Below, piece by piece: positions 1 through 6,672 of a stretch of DNA of 20,652 bases; the stretch's first letter is position 1; every line of letters starts with the position of its first letter. This DNA is from an uncultured Oscillospiraceae bacterium. GTDB taxonomy: Bacteria > Bacillota_A > Clostridia > Oscillospirales > Oscillospiraceae. The position numbers were made by a program, and so were the translations under genes. The DNA lies in assembly GCA_910579155.1 (NCBI GenBank), contig CAJTTS010000059.1, positions 1-20,652 of the forward strand, read 5' to 3'. Below the pieces are notes generated by a model that ran no database searches, was not told where the DNA came from, and saw only the letters and a program-made list of their open reading frames with translations.

Positions 1-53
1 CCTGTGACCCCTTGCTTGTAAGGCAAGTGCTCTCCCAGCTGAGCTATGCTCCC
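1..53 (-). tRNA. tRNA-Val (anticodon TAC), 3' end cut by window edge
   Basis: Read on the minus strand, the segment starts GGGAGCATAGCTC at position 53. It shows a D-arm (GCTCAGCTGGGAGAGC) and an anticodon arm CTTGC-CTTACAA-GCAAG, whose seven-base loop places TAC at positions 34-36, so it decodes GTA valine. The variable loop and the start of the T-arm follow. The rest of the T-arm, the acceptor 3' strand and any CCA lie outside the window. A consensus promoter lies just upstream. Confidence 0.93.
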
Positions 54-94
54 GTTGCCCGGTTTCCCGGTCCGTTTGTCAGACGGCGAAAGTG

Positions 95-123
95 ATTATA
101 ACAAATGGACCGCCATCTGTCAA
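95..123 (-). promoter_or_regulatory. Consensus sigma-A promoter of tRNA-Val
   Basis: On the minus strand, TTGACA (118-123) and TATAAT (95-100) are separated by exactly 17 bp. Both hexamers match consensus perfectly. The promoter lies between the end of hslO and the tRNA, so the tRNA has its own strong start as well as any read-through from hslO. Confidence 0.9.
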
Positions 124-146
124 GAGGAAAATGAAAAAAATTGGAG

Positions 147-1031
147 TTACTTGGCGGAGGCCTCGTCCCGGAGCGCTTTCAACTCCACTGCGGAGAAGCG
201 GTAGACCTTGTCGCAGAACTGGCAGGTGAGCTCCGCGCCTCCCTGTTCCTCAATGAGAGAGGTCAACTCGTCCCGGCCCATGCTGATAAGCGCCCGGCTG
301 ACCCGCTCTTGGGTGCAGTAGCAGCGGTATTCGATGGGGGCAGTCTCCAACACCTCCAGTTCAAATTCCCCCAGCACCTCCCGCAGCAGGCCCAAAGGGT
401 CCATGCCTGCGTCCAGCCGGGCGCTGACGGCCCCCAGTTTGGCCACACCCCGTTCCACGGCGGACACCACAGCGTCGTCCGCCCCAGGCAGGAGCTGGAT
501 GAGGTAGCCGCCGGCCGCCTGCACCGTCTGGTCTGTTGCAATGAGCACGCCCAGGGCGCAGGCGGTGGGCACCTGCTCACTCTCCACAAAGTAGGCCGCC
601 ACATCCTCTGCGATCTCTCCGCCCACCAACCGCACCGAACCGATATAGGGCTCTTTCAGACCCAGGTCCCGGATGACGGTCAGCTCACCGTCCGTACCCA
701 CAGCGGCACCCACATCCAGTTTTCCTTTGGCCTTCCGGGGCACGTCCACAGCGGGGTTTTGCACATAGCCCCGGACGTTTCCGTGGCTGTCGGATACGGC
801 GGTAAGGGACTCCAGCGGCCCGTCGGCCTTGATGCGCAGGGTGACGGCTCCGTCCTCCGTCTTCATAACGGCGCCCATCATGGACGCGGCCATGAGCAGC
901 CGTCCCAGGGCGGCGGAGGCCACCGGCCAGCAGTCGTGGATGGCCCGGGCCCGCTCGACGGTATCCCGGGCGGAGATGGCCATGGCTTTAACAGAGGCGT
1001 CCTTGGCGATGACGCGAACGATCTGATCCAT
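147..1031 (-). CDS. hslO: Hsp33 redox-regulated molecular chaperone
   Basis: This 294-residue protein has the usual Hsp33 length. Hsp33 is a cytosolic holdase chaperone activated by oxidation. The N-terminal domain opens with MDQIVRVIAKDASVKAMAIS and has the family-typical ARAIHDCWPVASAALGRLL stretch. The C-terminal redox switch is intact: a CxC pair at Cys237 and Cys239, and a CxxC pair at Cys270 and Cys273 (CQFC), which bind zinc when reduced. The start ATG at 1031 follows an AAAGGAA ribosome binding site that lies inside the end of the upstream methyltransferase gene, two bases away, so the two are probably translationally coupled. Hsp33 protects proteins during oxidative unfolding, which suits an anaerobe meeting oxygen. 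The function is known for the family and was not tested here. Confidence 0.96.
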   Translation of the reverse strand: MDQIVRVIAKDASVKAMAISARDTVERARAIHDCWPVASAALGRLLMAASMMGAVMKTEDGAVTLRIKADGPLESLTAVSDSHGNVRGYVQNPAVDVPRKAKGKLDVGAAVGTDGELTVIRDLGLKEPYIGSVRLVGGEIAEDVAAYFVESEQVPTACALGVLIATDQTVQAAGGYLIQLLPGADDAVVSAVERGVAKLGAVSARLDAGMDPLGLLREVLGEFELEVLETAPIEYRCYCTQERVSRALISMGRDELTSLIEEQGGAELTCQFCDKVYRFSAVELKALRDEASAK

Positions 1032-1033
1032 TG

Positions 1034-1810
1034 CTATTGTTCCTTTCTGGCGGCGAAAAAGACCCGCTGGGCTCCATCCTTCGGAAGGGACATGGTCTTG
1101 TCGCCGTATTGTTTGATCTGCCGGAACCCGGCCTTCCGCAGGAAGCCGTCCAGCTCATCCATTGTATACGCGTATTCCTCGTGGTACTCGCTGCACCGGC
1201 TCCAGTTTCCATCCTTTTGCTTGGTGAACAGGTCCAAGCCGTAGGTGCATACACGGCGGCGGGGGTAGTAGTCCGCCCGCCATACGCAGTAGAGCTCGTC
1301 ATCCTCGTCCAGGTAGGTCTGACCATCCGCGCCTTCAAACGCAGCGGGCGTCTTGGCGTCAAAGAGGAGCAGGCCGCCGGGGGCCAGCGCCTTGTACGCC
1401 CGTTGGAAGGTGCGCCGCAGATCGGAGGGGCGGGTGACGTAGTTCATGCTGTCCAGGCAGCAGATGACGGCGTCCATCTGCCCCGGCAGGGAGAGACGGG
1501 ACATATCCTGATGCAGCAGCGTTACGTCCAAGCCCCGGCATTTTTGCTCGGCGACGGTGAGCATATCCGGGGAGAGGTCAACGGCGATTATGGCATAGCC
1601 CCGTTGCGCCAGCAGCTTGGCCAAGCTCCCGGTGCCGCAGCCCAGTTCTACCACAGAGTGGATGGGCCGCTTGGACTTGCGGAAGTGCCGTTCCACATAG
1701 TCCGCCCATTTTTCGTAGCCCACATCGCCGGTAAGCCTGTCATAGCTCTGGGCCATCACAGTGTAAGGGTTGCTCGCTTCTTCGGGCCCAGCGGTATAGT
1801 GGTTGCTCAT
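1034..1810 (-). CDS. Class I SAM-dependent methyltransferase
   Basis: This 258-residue protein has a Rossmann-type SAM-binding core. Motif I is ELGCGTG (about residues 55-61), followed by an acidic residue ending beta 2 (VDLS, Asp78) and a QDM motif (about 101-103). The family is the YqeM-like small-molecule methyltransferases common in Firmicutes; the substrate cannot be read from sequence. The frame is open further upstream, but I choose ATG at 1810 because it overlaps the stop of the TrpR-like gene as ATGA, a classic coupling arrangement. The upstream extension would run inside the repressor gene and looks like a shadow. The gene is the middle member of a three-gene operon ending in hslO. 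Confidence 0.88.
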   Translation of the reverse strand: MSNHYTAGPEEASNPYTVMAQSYDRLTGDVGYEKWADYVERHFRKSKRPIHSVVELGCGTGSLAKLLAQRGYAIIAVDLSPDMLTVAEQKCRGLDVTLLHQDMSRLSLPGQMDAVICCLDSMNYVTRPSDLRRTFQRAYKALAPGGLLLFDAKTPAAFEGADGQTYLDEDDELYCVWRADYYPRRRVCTYGLDLFTKQKDGNWSRCSEYHEEYAYTMDELDGFLRKAGFRQIKQYGDKTMSLPKDGAQRVFFAARKEQ

Positions 1811-2091
1811 TTTTTCAACCTCGGAAGCACGGTTTTGTAGCCGTCCGCACCGTATTGCAGGGCCCGGTTCACCCGGCTGATGGTGGCGCTGGATGCGCCC
1901 GTGCGCTGAAGGATGTCGTTGTAGATGAGCCCCTGGTCCAAGAGCTGGGCCACCTCCAGCCGCTGGACCATGGCCCGCAGCTCGGCCACGGTGCACAGGT
2001 CCTGAAAGAAGGCGCGGCACTCATCCTGATCCTTTAATGCCAAAATGGCCTCAAATAGCAGGGCGCTGTGTTCCGACATCTCTTTTTGCAT
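1807..2091 (-). CDS. TrpR/YerC-YecD family transcriptional regulator
   Basis: This 94-residue all-helical protein matches the small TrpR-like (YerC/YecD) family. Its C-terminal half has a helix-turn-helix of the TrpR type (about residues 56-72: YNDILQRTGASSATISR), followed by the typical VNRALQYGADGY segment. Firmicute members are not established tryptophan repressors, and the effector is unknown. The start ATG at 2091 follows GGGAGGATGCGCC. An internal ATG at residue 5 is an alternative start. The stop overlaps the methyltransferase start by four bases. A promoter reading in the same direction lies at 2137-2165, so this is the first gene of the operon and may autoregulate it. Confidence 0.9.
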   Translation of the reverse strand: MQKEMSEHSALLFEAILALKDQDECRAFFQDLCTVAELRAMVQRLEVAQLLDQGLIYNDILQRTGASSATISRVNRALQYGADGYKTVLPRLKK

Positions 2092-2136
2092 GGCGCATCC
2101 TCCCGTAAAATGTATTGAAACTTTGTATCTGGAGCC

Positions 2137-2165
2137 ATTCTAACACGACACTTTATGAAAGTAAA
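2137..2165 (-). promoter_or_regulatory. Promoter of the trpR-like/methyltransferase/hslO operon
   Basis: On the minus strand, a -35 TTTACT (2160-2165) and a -10 TAGAAT (2137-2142) are separated by 17 bp. The match is moderate at -35 and good at -10. It lies 46 bp upstream of the repressor start and is divergent from the purA promoter. Confidence 0.6.
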
Positions 2166-2194
2166 GAGAAAATCGGAAAAAGGCGCAAAAGGGC

Positions 2195-2223
2195 TTGCAC
2201 CGGAGCGGAGACTTGATTATAAT
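2195..2223 (+). promoter_or_regulatory. purA promoter
   Basis: TTGCAC (2195-2200), a 17-bp spacer and TATAAT (2218-2223) form a near-consensus sigma-A promoter. Transcription would start near 2230, giving a leader of about 87 nt. The leader begins with a small stem (GGGCT 2233-2237 paired with AGCCC 2242-2246) and has further GC-rich pairing potential, but I recognise no riboswitch class. Confidence 0.85.
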
Positions 2224-2316
2224 AAATCTGTTGGGCTGTTGAGCCCGTAATGCGGAGCCGGATAAGGCAGACCGGCGGAGTCGGCTGCGAATCCCGGTCC
2301 GTGGAGGTATTTTGAA

Positions 2317-3603
2317 ATGGTAAAAGCGATCGTAGGGGCAAACTGGGGCGACGAGGGCAAGGGAAAGATCACCGATCTGCTGGCCGAGACGTCGGATGTG
2401 GTGGTGCGCTTCCAGGGCGGGGCCAACGCGGGCCACACCATCATCAACGATTATGGGCGCTTCGCACTGCATATTCTGCCCTCCGGCATCTTTTATCCCC
2501 ATATTACCAATGTCATCGGCAACGGTGTGGCGCTGGACGCGGCCAAGCTGGTGGCGGAGCTAAAGAGCGTCACTGACCAGGGAGTGCCAGCGCCCAACCT
2601 CATCGTGTCGGAGCGGGCGCAGTTGCTCATGCCCTACCATGTCCTTCAGGACGGGTATGAGGAGGAACGTCTGGGCGGCAAGGCTTTCGGTTCCACCAAG
2701 AGCGGCATTGCGCCCTTTTATTCCGACAAGTATGCTAAAACAGGTATTCAGGTGTGCGACCTCTTCGATGAGGACCGGCTATGGGAGCGGTTGAGCCGCG
2801 CGGTGGAGGTGAAGAACGTTCTGTTCGAGCACCTGTACCATAAACCTGCCTTGGATATCAAGGCCCTGTATGACCAGCTTTTGGAATACCGGGAGCTGTT
2901 GCGCCCCTACGTGGGCGACGCAGTGGGTTTCCTTCATCAGGCGTTGAAGGACGGCAAGACCGTGCTGCTGGAGGGCCAGCTCGGCTCCATGAAGGACCCG
3001 GACCTGGGCATCTTCCCCATGACCACCTCGTCCCATACCCTGGCGGGCTACGGCTGCGTGGGCGCCCCGGTGCCGCCCAGCGCAATTCAAGACGTTGTCT
3101 GCGTAACCAAAGCCTATTCCTCCAGCGTGGGCTCCAATACGGAGCCCTTTGTCAGTGAGCTGCTTGGCCCGGAAGGGGATGAGCTGCGCCGCCGGGGCGG
3201 TGATAAGGGCGAGTTCGGCGCGACCACGGGCCGTCCCCGCCGCGTGGGCTGGTTTGACGCGGTGGCCACCAAATATGGCTGCATGGTCCAGGGGGCCGGC
3301 CAAGTGGCGCTGACCTGCCTGGATGTGATGAGCTATTTGGACGAGATCAAGGTCTGCGTGGGCTATGAGATTGACGGGGGAGTGACGGATATGTTCCCCA
3401 CCACGCCCAGGCTGATGCGGGCCAGGCCTGTCTTTGAGACGTTGCCCGGCTGGAAGAGCGACATCCGTGGCACCACCGACTATGACGCCCTGCCGGTCAA
3501 CGCCCGCGGCTATGTGGAGTTTTTGGAACAGCGCATCGGTGTGCCCATTACCATTGTGTCCACCGGGCCCAAGCGCCACGAGATCGCCCTGCGGAACAAG
3601 TAA
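2317..3603 (+). CDS. purA: Adenylosuccinate synthetase
   Basis: This 428-residue enzyme makes adenylosuccinate from IMP, aspartate and GTP, the first committed step to AMP in the cytosol. The N-terminal GTP-binding loop is GANWGDEGKGK, with the catalytic aspartate at Asp12. The catalytic histidine is His40 in NAGHT. The central signature GQLGSMKDPD appears in place of the more common GAQG-type sequence. The C terminus ends in the usual PITIVSTGPKRHE. Length is normal for the family. The start ATG at 2317 has GGAGG at 2303-2307. It is monocistronic, with its own promoter and a strong terminator, and is divergent from the trpR-like operon. Confidence 0.97.
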   Translation: MVKAIVGANWGDEGKGKITDLLAETSDVVVRFQGGANAGHTIINDYGRFALHILPSGIFYPHITNVIGNGVALDAAKLVAELKSVTDQGVPAPNLIVSERAQLLMPYHVLQDGYEEERLGGKAFGSTKSGIAPFYSDKYAKTGIQVCDLFDEDRLWERLSRAVEVKNVLFEHLYHKPALDIKALYDQLLEYRELLRPYVGDAVGFLHQALKDGKTVLLEGQLGSMKDPDLGIFPMTTSSHTLAGYGCVGAPVPPSAIQDVVCVTKAYSSSVGSNTEPFVSELLGPEGDELRRRGGDKGEFGATTGRPRRVGWFDAVATKYGCMVQGAGQVALTCLDVMSYLDEIKVCVGYEIDGGVTDMFPTTPRLMRARPVFETLPGWKSDIRGTTDYDALPVNARGYVEFLEQRIGVPITIVSTGPKRHEIALRNK

Positions 3604-3610
3604 AAAACAG

Positions 3611-3643
3611 CGCCCCGTTCCATGGCCATGGAGCGGGGCGTTT
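3611..3643 (+). terminator. Rho-independent terminator of purA
   Basis: A 15-bp inverted repeat, CGCCCCGTTCCATGG with CCATGGAGCGGGGCG and one wobble pair, starts seven bases after the purA stop. TTT follows, and a second T run lies at 3649-3653. The A run just before it could let it act in both directions. Confidence 0.85.
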
Positions 3644-3730
3644 CACCGTTTTTACCCCCCCGCATACCATGGGAATGGAGGGGGAACGCCATATCCGCTC
3701 CCTCCGTATCAACCATTGGGAGGTACAAAT

Positions 3731-4252
3731 ATGGCTGAATTTATCGAGCCGGGCCCCATCGCTGATGCCGCCGGTATCCGCGAGGCCGTGTGCATCCACA
3801 CCCGAAAGATTTTTGACAGTTGCCGCGATAAGGACTGCGTGGAGGACCTGCGGCTTTATCCCACCGTCAGCTCCCAGGCCGTCATCGACCGCGCCATCAG
3901 TTTGAAGGCCGGGCAGGCCGAGCTGCTGTACGCTTACATCGACGTGGAGCCCGTGGGCTTCAACCGCGGCTTCTTCACCGTGGACGTGCGCTATTTCTAC
4001 CGGGTGACCGCCGACGCTTTCGTGGGCGCGGCCCGGCCGGTGTCCATCTGCGGGCTGGCGGTGTTCGACAAGCGGGCCATCCTGTTTGGCAGCGAAGGCA
4101 GCGCTAAGGTGTTCTCCTCCAACAGCCGGGCGGACGACTTGGATGAGCAGAACCTGATGAGCACCAACCTGCCTGTGGCAGTGGTGAAGATCATTGCTCC
4201 CAAACAGACAGGAAAAATAAGGAGGGGGGTAGCGCGCGCACTGTCCCCTTGA
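3731..4252 (+). CDS. 5' part of a conserved clostridial gene split by an insertion
   Basis: ATG at 3731 follows GGGAGG at a good distance and opens MAEFIEPGPIADAAGIREAV. The protein is 173 residues as it stands. Residues 1 to about 150 (through TNLPVAV) look like the N-terminal two thirds of a family I recall from many spore-forming Clostridia, with phrases such as SCRDKDCVEDLR, AELLYAYIDVEPV, NRGFFTVDVRYFYRVTADAF and FDKRAILFGSEG. I know of no assigned function. The last 20-odd residues are basic, unlike the rest, and are read from the inserted element. The missing C-terminal third lies in the matching frame at about 8190-8572. No catalytic motif, signal peptide or membrane segment is visible. 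It has its own ribosome binding site, so a truncated protein may be made. Confidence 0.85.
   Translation: MAEFIEPGPIADAAGIREAVCIHTRKIFDSCRDKDCVEDLRLYPTVSSQAVIDRAISLKAGQAELLYAYIDVEPVGFNRGFFTVDVRYFYRVTADAFVGAARPVSICGLAVFDKRAILFGSEGSAKVFSSNSRADDLDEQNLMSTNLPVAVVKIIAPKQTGKIRRGVARALSP
4174..4183 (+). repeat. Putative attL core
   Basis: TGTGGCAGTG marks the point where the conserved protein family sequence stops and unrelated basic sequence begins. It shares GGCAGTG, or alternatively TGTGGC, with the right junction. The right junction reads TGTGGCGGCAGTG, so the two differ by a GGC triplet and the exact crossover cannot be fixed from this window. Confidence 0.6.
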
Positions 4253-4296
4253 ATGATATGGGCCGGTGTAACGCGGGCCCGCCCTTGGTTCCGCCG

Positions 4297-4803
4297 CTAA
4301 CTGTTTTGATTCAGTTGTTCCTGGATGAAGCCGCGTAGCGCGTTCGTGAAGGTTCTGTTTCCGCTGAGCGCCGAAAAAACGCGGTTCATTTGCTCATGCA
4401 ACGGCTCATCCTGCTTGGCAGGCAGATGCACAGTCATGAGGAAAGCGTTTGTCATCCCGTTTTCCGGCCTTGCCCATACGTTTGCCGTCAGATCGTCTTG
4501 GTCGGCGGCGTTTTCCCCATACTCCACCAAGAGCTCCACGACCATATCGCTGTCAATTTGGACTGCAGTGGCGGGCAGCTTGAAGGCGAAGCAGTTGAGC
4601 ACGGAGATCTCCGTCATCACCATGTTGGGGTATCGGGAGCTGTCGGCATAGTGATCCCGGATTAGCTCCGCGATTTGGGAAGCATACTCATGCTGTTCTA
4701 CCTGATTTGCGGAGTGGATCAGGCGTTTCCCGCAGTCAGGGCAATGGTCCTGTTTGGTGGCCCTGCAGAATCGAGCGCCGCAGTTGTCGCAGACATACAC
4801 CAT
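4297..4803 (-). CDS. Zinc-ribbon protein of unknown function (element cargo)
   Basis: This 168-residue protein starts MVYVCDNCGARFCRATKQD. An N-terminal zinc ribbon uses Cys5/Cys8 and Cys21/Cys24 (CDNC, CPDC), with an extra Cys13. The remainder is a soluble domain with no membrane segment and no motif I recognise. The open frame extends to 4848, but I choose ATG at 4803: it has AAAGGTGAT just upstream, and the promoter's -10 at 4820-4825 places the transcript start near 4813, downstream of the longer start. Its base composition appears less GC-rich than the flanking host genes, consistent with transfer. It is divergent from the aldehyde dehydrogenase. No function is proposed. Confidence 0.75.
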   Translation of the reverse strand: MVYVCDNCGARFCRATKQDHCPDCGKRLIHSANQVEQHEYASQIAELIRDHYADSSRYPNMVMTEISVLNCFAFKLPATAVQIDSDMVVELLVEYGENAADQDDLTANVWARPENGMTNAFLMTVHLPAKQDEPLHEQMNRVFSALSGNRTFTNALRGFIQEQLNQNS

Positions 4804-4819
4804 ACAAATCACCTTTTGT

Positions 4820-4848
4820 ATTATAGCAAAAATGGAACTTTGTTTCAA
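4820..4848 (-). promoter_or_regulatory. Promoter of the zinc-ribbon gene
   Basis: On the minus strand, TTGAAA (4843-4848), a 17-bp spacer and TATAAT (4820-4825) form a near-perfect sigma-A promoter. It gives a very short leader and decides the start codon at 4803 over the one at 4848. Confidence 0.82.
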
Positions 4849-4920
4849 GCGGTGATATGGTAGAAAAGGAACGTCTGTTTTTGTGGAATACTACAATGGC
4901 AGGAGCTTTGCGGCGGGCAT

Positions 4921-4950
4921 GGCGGGAAAAGTTGACATTCCCTTCCCGCC
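4921..4950. promoter_or_regulatory. Candidate operator: inverted repeat over the -35
   Basis: GGCGGGAA at 4921-4928 and TTCCCGCC at 4943-4950 are perfect inverted repeats with a 14-bp spacer that contains the -35 hexamer of the aldehyde dehydrogenase promoter. The geometry suits a dimeric repressor. No regulator gene is obvious in the element. Confidence 0.45.
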
Positions 4951-4960
4951 GTTGTATGAT
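4932..4960 (+). promoter_or_regulatory. Promoter of the aldehyde dehydrogenase gene
   Basis: TTGACA (4932-4937), a 17-bp spacer and TATGAT (4955-4960) form a strong promoter, 34 bp upstream of the chosen start. The -35 lies inside a perfect 8-bp inverted repeat (4921-4928 and 4943-4950). Confidence 0.85.
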
Positions 4961-4994
4961 GCCGATAGGCACAAAGCACAAAGGAGGAAGCATC

Positions 4995-6377
4995 ATGAGC
5001 TCACAGACCATCCGACAGACCGTGGAGGCCCAGCGCCGTTTTTTCCGCACCGGGGCCACGTTGCCCGTGTCCTTCCGTGTGGAGATGCTCCGCCGCCTGC
5101 GGGACGCAGTCAAGCGCCATGAGGCGGAGATCGGGCAGGCCTTGACCGCAGATCTTGGCAAGAGCGCCTATGAGGGCTTTATGTGCGAGACGGGGCTGGT
5201 GTTCACTGAGTTGAGCTATATGATCCGGCACACCCGACGCCTGGCCCGGGAGCGGACCGTCCGGACGCCGCTGGCGCAGTTTGCCTCCCGGAGCTTCCAA
5301 AAGCCGTCGCCCTACGGCAATACCCTCATTATGAGCCCCTGGAACTATCCCTTCCTGCTTACCATGGACCCACTGGTGGACGCCATCGCCGCAGGGAACA
5401 CCGCCGTAGTAAAGCCCAGCGCTTATTCTCCCGCCACCGGCGCGGTGATTGCCAGGCTGCTGGCGGAGTGCTTTGACCCGAGGTATGTGGCAGTGGTCAC
5501 CGGCGGGCGGAAAGAGAACGCCGCGTTGCTGGATGAGAAATTTGATTTTGTCTTCTTCACCGGCAGCCAGGCCGTGGGGAAGGAGGTGCTGCGGCATACG
5601 GCGGAGCATTTGACCCCCGCTGTGCTGGAGCTGGGGGGAAAGAGCCCGTGCATCGTGGACGCTACAGCGAAAATTCCGCTGACGGCAAAGCGCATCGTGT
5701 TCGGTAAATTTCTCAACTGCGGCCAGACCTGTGTGGCTCCGGATTACATCCTCTGCCACAGCAGCGTGAAGGACCGTCTGGTGGAGGAGCTGCGCAAACA
5801 GGTCCGACGGCAGTACGGGGAGGATCCGCTGTGCAACCCCGATTACGGCAGGATCGTCAACCGGAAGCATTTTGACCGTCTGGTGGGGCTGATAGACCCA
5901 GGCCGGGTGGCCGTCGGCGGAAAATGGAATGAAGAGACGCTGAAAATCGCGCCCACCGTCTTGGATTGCGCTTCCTGGGACGACGCGGCCATGCAGGAGG
6001 AGATTTTCGGCCCCATCTTGCCTGTCCTCACCTTTGACAGCTTTGAGCAGTTGTACGCCGACCTGGCGGACCGCCCCCTGCCCCTGGCGCTCTACCTGTT
6101 CTCCCAGGACAGGGACTGCATTCGGGAGACTATGGCCCGGACGCGCTTTGGCGGCGGGTGCGTCAACGACGTGGTGATCCACTTGGCCACCAGCGAGATG
6201 GGCTTCGGCGGCGTGGGGGAGAGCGGCATGGGAGCCTATCACGGCAGAATCGGTTTCGAGACCTTTTCCCACACCAAGAGCATCGTGGACAAGAAAACGT
6301 GGATAGACCTGCCCATGCGGTATCAGCCCTATCGGACGGGGCTGTACGGCAACCTGTTGCGCCTGTTTTTGCGATAG
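4995..6377 (+). CDS. Class 3 NAD(P)-dependent aldehyde dehydrogenase
   Basis: This 460-residue protein matches the ALDH3/YwdH-type length. It oxidises aldehydes to acids with NAD(P)+, and the substrate cannot be assigned. The cofactor-binding region holds MSPWNYPF and AIAAGNTAVVKPS. The general base is Glu212 in LELGGKSP and the catalytic cysteine is Cys246 in NCGQTC. Later come EEIFGPILPV and the ALDH3-typical tail FSHTKSIV. The open frame extends to 4857, but ATG at 4995 has AAGGAGGAA at the right distance and lies downstream of a consensus promoter. It is monocistronic, with its own terminator at 6416-6453. It lies inside the inserted element, so it is cargo rather than part of the host gene order. 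There is no C-terminal membrane anchor. Confidence 0.93.
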   Translation: MSSQTIRQTVEAQRRFFRTGATLPVSFRVEMLRRLRDAVKRHEAEIGQALTADLGKSAYEGFMCETGLVFTELSYMIRHTRRLARERTVRTPLAQFASRSFQKPSPYGNTLIMSPWNYPFLLTMDPLVDAIAAGNTAVVKPSAYSPATGAVIARLLAECFDPRYVAVVTGGRKENAALLDEKFDFVFFTGSQAVGKEVLRHTAEHLTPAVLELGGKSPCIVDATAKIPLTAKRIVFGKFLNCGQTCVAPDYILCHSSVKDRLVEELRKQVRRQYGEDPLCNPDYGRIVNRKHFDRLVGLIDPGRVAVGGKWNEETLKIAPTVLDCASWDDAAMQEEIFGPILPVLTFDSFEQLYADLADRPLPLALYLFSQDRDCIRETMARTRFGGGCVNDVVIHLATSEMGFGGVGESGMGAYHGRIGFETFSHTKSIVDKKTWIDLPMRYQPYRTGLYGNLLRLFLR

Positions 6378-6415
6378 GGCGATTAGGAACAGTGCCGGAC
6401 CGGAGCTGAAAATGG

Positions 6416-6453
6416 AGACGGGAGCCGCCGAATGGGGTGGCTCCCGTCTTTTT
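6416..6453 (+). terminator. Rho-independent terminator of the aldehyde dehydrogenase
   Basis: AGACGGGAGCC (6416-6426) pairs with GGCTCCCGTCT (6439-6449), followed by a T run ending at 6453. It isolates the aldehyde dehydrogenase from the recombinase genes. Confidence 0.88.
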
Positions 6454-6534
6454 GCGCCTGTCATAATTGAACCGGGGCCGTCATAAAGCGGAAAAGAAGG
6501 GGGAAACCTTTGCCCCTGTCAGAGGAGGTGTGAA

Positions 6535-6672
6535 ATGAAGCGGCGCGGTCCAAATGTCACATACACATTGGTTGATCCCAATTCGCCGGGTGAGGTACAA
6601 AAGCTGTTGAAGGCACTGCTCATGGAAAAACTGCTGGCGGTCAGGCCGGAAGCGGAGCGAGGCGACCGATGA
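6535..6672 (+). CDS. 45-residue ORF coupled to the serine recombinase
   Basis: ATG at 6535 has a strong AGAGGAGGTG site nearby and encodes MKRRGPNVTYTLVDPNSPGE followed by a leucine-rich amphipathic helix (about residues 20-36) and a charged tail. The stop overlaps the recombinase ATG as ATGA (6669-6672), so the two are translationally coupled. The ribosome binding site quality and the overlap argue that it is real. The function is unknown. Small proteins beside serine integrases can be recombination directionality factors, which makes that role worth testing, but no motif proves it. A promoter for this pair is not clear. The 82-bp gap after the terminator has two copies of GTCATAA (6460-6466 and 6480-6486). 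Confidence 0.72.
   Translation: MKRRGPNVTYTLVDPNSPGEVQKLLKALLMEKLLAVRPEAERGDR

Noticed and set aside
141..1244. 367-codon plus-strand open frame opposite hslO
   Set aside because: It is antisense to Hsp33, which has intact redox cysteines and normal length.
2230..2316. Possible riboswitch in the purA leader
   Set aside because: It has GC-rich pairing and a small GGGCT/AGCCC stem, but I could not match any purine-related riboswitch consensus, and there is no terminator before purA.
4255..4285. Stem GGGCC/GGCCC as terminator of the zinc-ribbon gene
   Set aside because: It has five base pairs only, and no T run follows on the minus strand.
5001..6464. 487-codon minus-strand open frame opposite the aldehyde dehydrogenase
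   Set aside because: It is antisense to a complete, motif-rich enzyme. It is His/Gln/Gly-rich with no domain, as expected for a shadow frame in GC-rich DNA, and it has no supported start.
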